Assembly (NCBI GenBank): GCA_043812455.1
Contig: JBDRMB010000009.1
Coordinates: 1-11,885, forward strand
Direction: 5' to 3'
Source of the DNA: JABHQR01 sp043812455
Lineage (GTDB): Archaea; Nanobdellota; Nanobdellia; Woesearchaeales; GW2011-AR9
Length of the DNA stretch: 11,885 bases
The notes beneath the pieces were generated by a model. It ran no database searches. It saw only the letters and a program-made list of their open reading frames with translations, and was not told the origin of the DNA. Shown here one piece after another: positions 11,755 to 11,885 of the stretch (position 1 is the first letter of the stretch; every line of letters starts with the position of its first letter). The position numbers were made by a program, and so were the translations under genes.

Positions 11755-11885
11755 GGGTATGTCCCAAGAGTTGAATGATTCTCAAAGCAATATTGTGTAA
11801 TATTGCTTTACAGTATATTTCAGTTCTTGCAGGACGTATATTTTTGGAGCTAACGCTAGCTCCAAATTTTTGTTTAAATGCATGA
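11755..11885 (-). mobile_element. Insertion sequence copy 2, partial, opposite orientation
   Basis: The 131 bases to the window edge are identical, base for base, to the reverse complement of 7630-7760 of copy 1, starting with the 14-bp terminal repeat. It contains the 3' end of the transposase gene on the minus strand, with the Y-x2-R-x3-E motif just beyond the edge. A copy of equal length would end near 12652. Confidence 0.93.

Noticed and set aside
1..11885. CRISPR array
   Set aside because: No evenly spaced direct repeats were seen; the repeats are inverted, and the three elements are not regularly spaced.

Overview
The window looks like an archaeal chromosome, probably from an AT-rich DPANN lineage of the Woesearchaeota/Pacearchaeota type. 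The evidence is: TATA boxes about 25-30 bases before many start codons with almost no leader; a class I (archaeal-type) CCA-adding enzyme; an archaeal NFACT-R protein; a pilin with an archaeal-type prepilin cleavage site; and tRNA genes that do not encode their 3' CCA. The lineage is inferred from gene content, not from a marker-gene search.

Region 1-400 is the most unusual part. A tRNA-Ser(UGA) gene (A, 92-393), with its own TATA box, is broken twice: once in the D-loop and once at the base of the variable arm. A second, complete tRNA-Ser(UGA) gene (B, 234-316) lies inside the second insertion. Both insertions share one architecture: TA, CA, hairpin 1, GTAC, hairpin 2, TG, TA. A third, tRNA-free copy lies at 9268-9327. 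Removing either insertion together with one TA restores a normal type II tRNA-Ser. The hairpins differ in sequence but keep their pairing, so structure appears to be conserved. I did not find a classical bulge-helix-bulge splice motif. This looks like an undescribed family of intron-like or MITE-like elements.

Region 400-6606 holds a methyltransferase-like gene, a small basic protein, two related double-zinc-ribbon proteins, and cca. Next to cca is a two-gene operon. Its first protein resembles the CCA-adding enzyme along its N-terminal 400 or so residues and continues into a nucleoside-phosphorylase-like domain. Its second is an endonuclease IV/xylose-isomerase-like TIM barrel. Two tiny membrane proteins on the minus strand follow (6608-6818).

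Region 6863-7760 is a complete DDE insertion sequence. A second copy in the opposite orientation begins at 11755 and runs off the window. The 9-bp sequence on the left of copy 1 reappears, inverted, on the left of copy 2. This is the signature expected if the 4 kb between the copies was inverted by recombination, or if the assembly joined them wrongly.

The segment between the copies (7761-11754) carries two tandem membrane-anchored MJ1316/DUF504-like proteins, a pilin-like protein, an unidentified structured RNA carrying the third element, an NFACT-R protein without the NFACT-N domain, a small nucleotidyltransferase, a large inverted-repeat RNA, tRNA-Arg(GCG) and a HExxH metallopeptidase-like protein. 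RNA end-processing is a recurring theme: three nucleotidyltransferases, two MJ1316-like domains and NFACT-R. Any functional link between them is inference.
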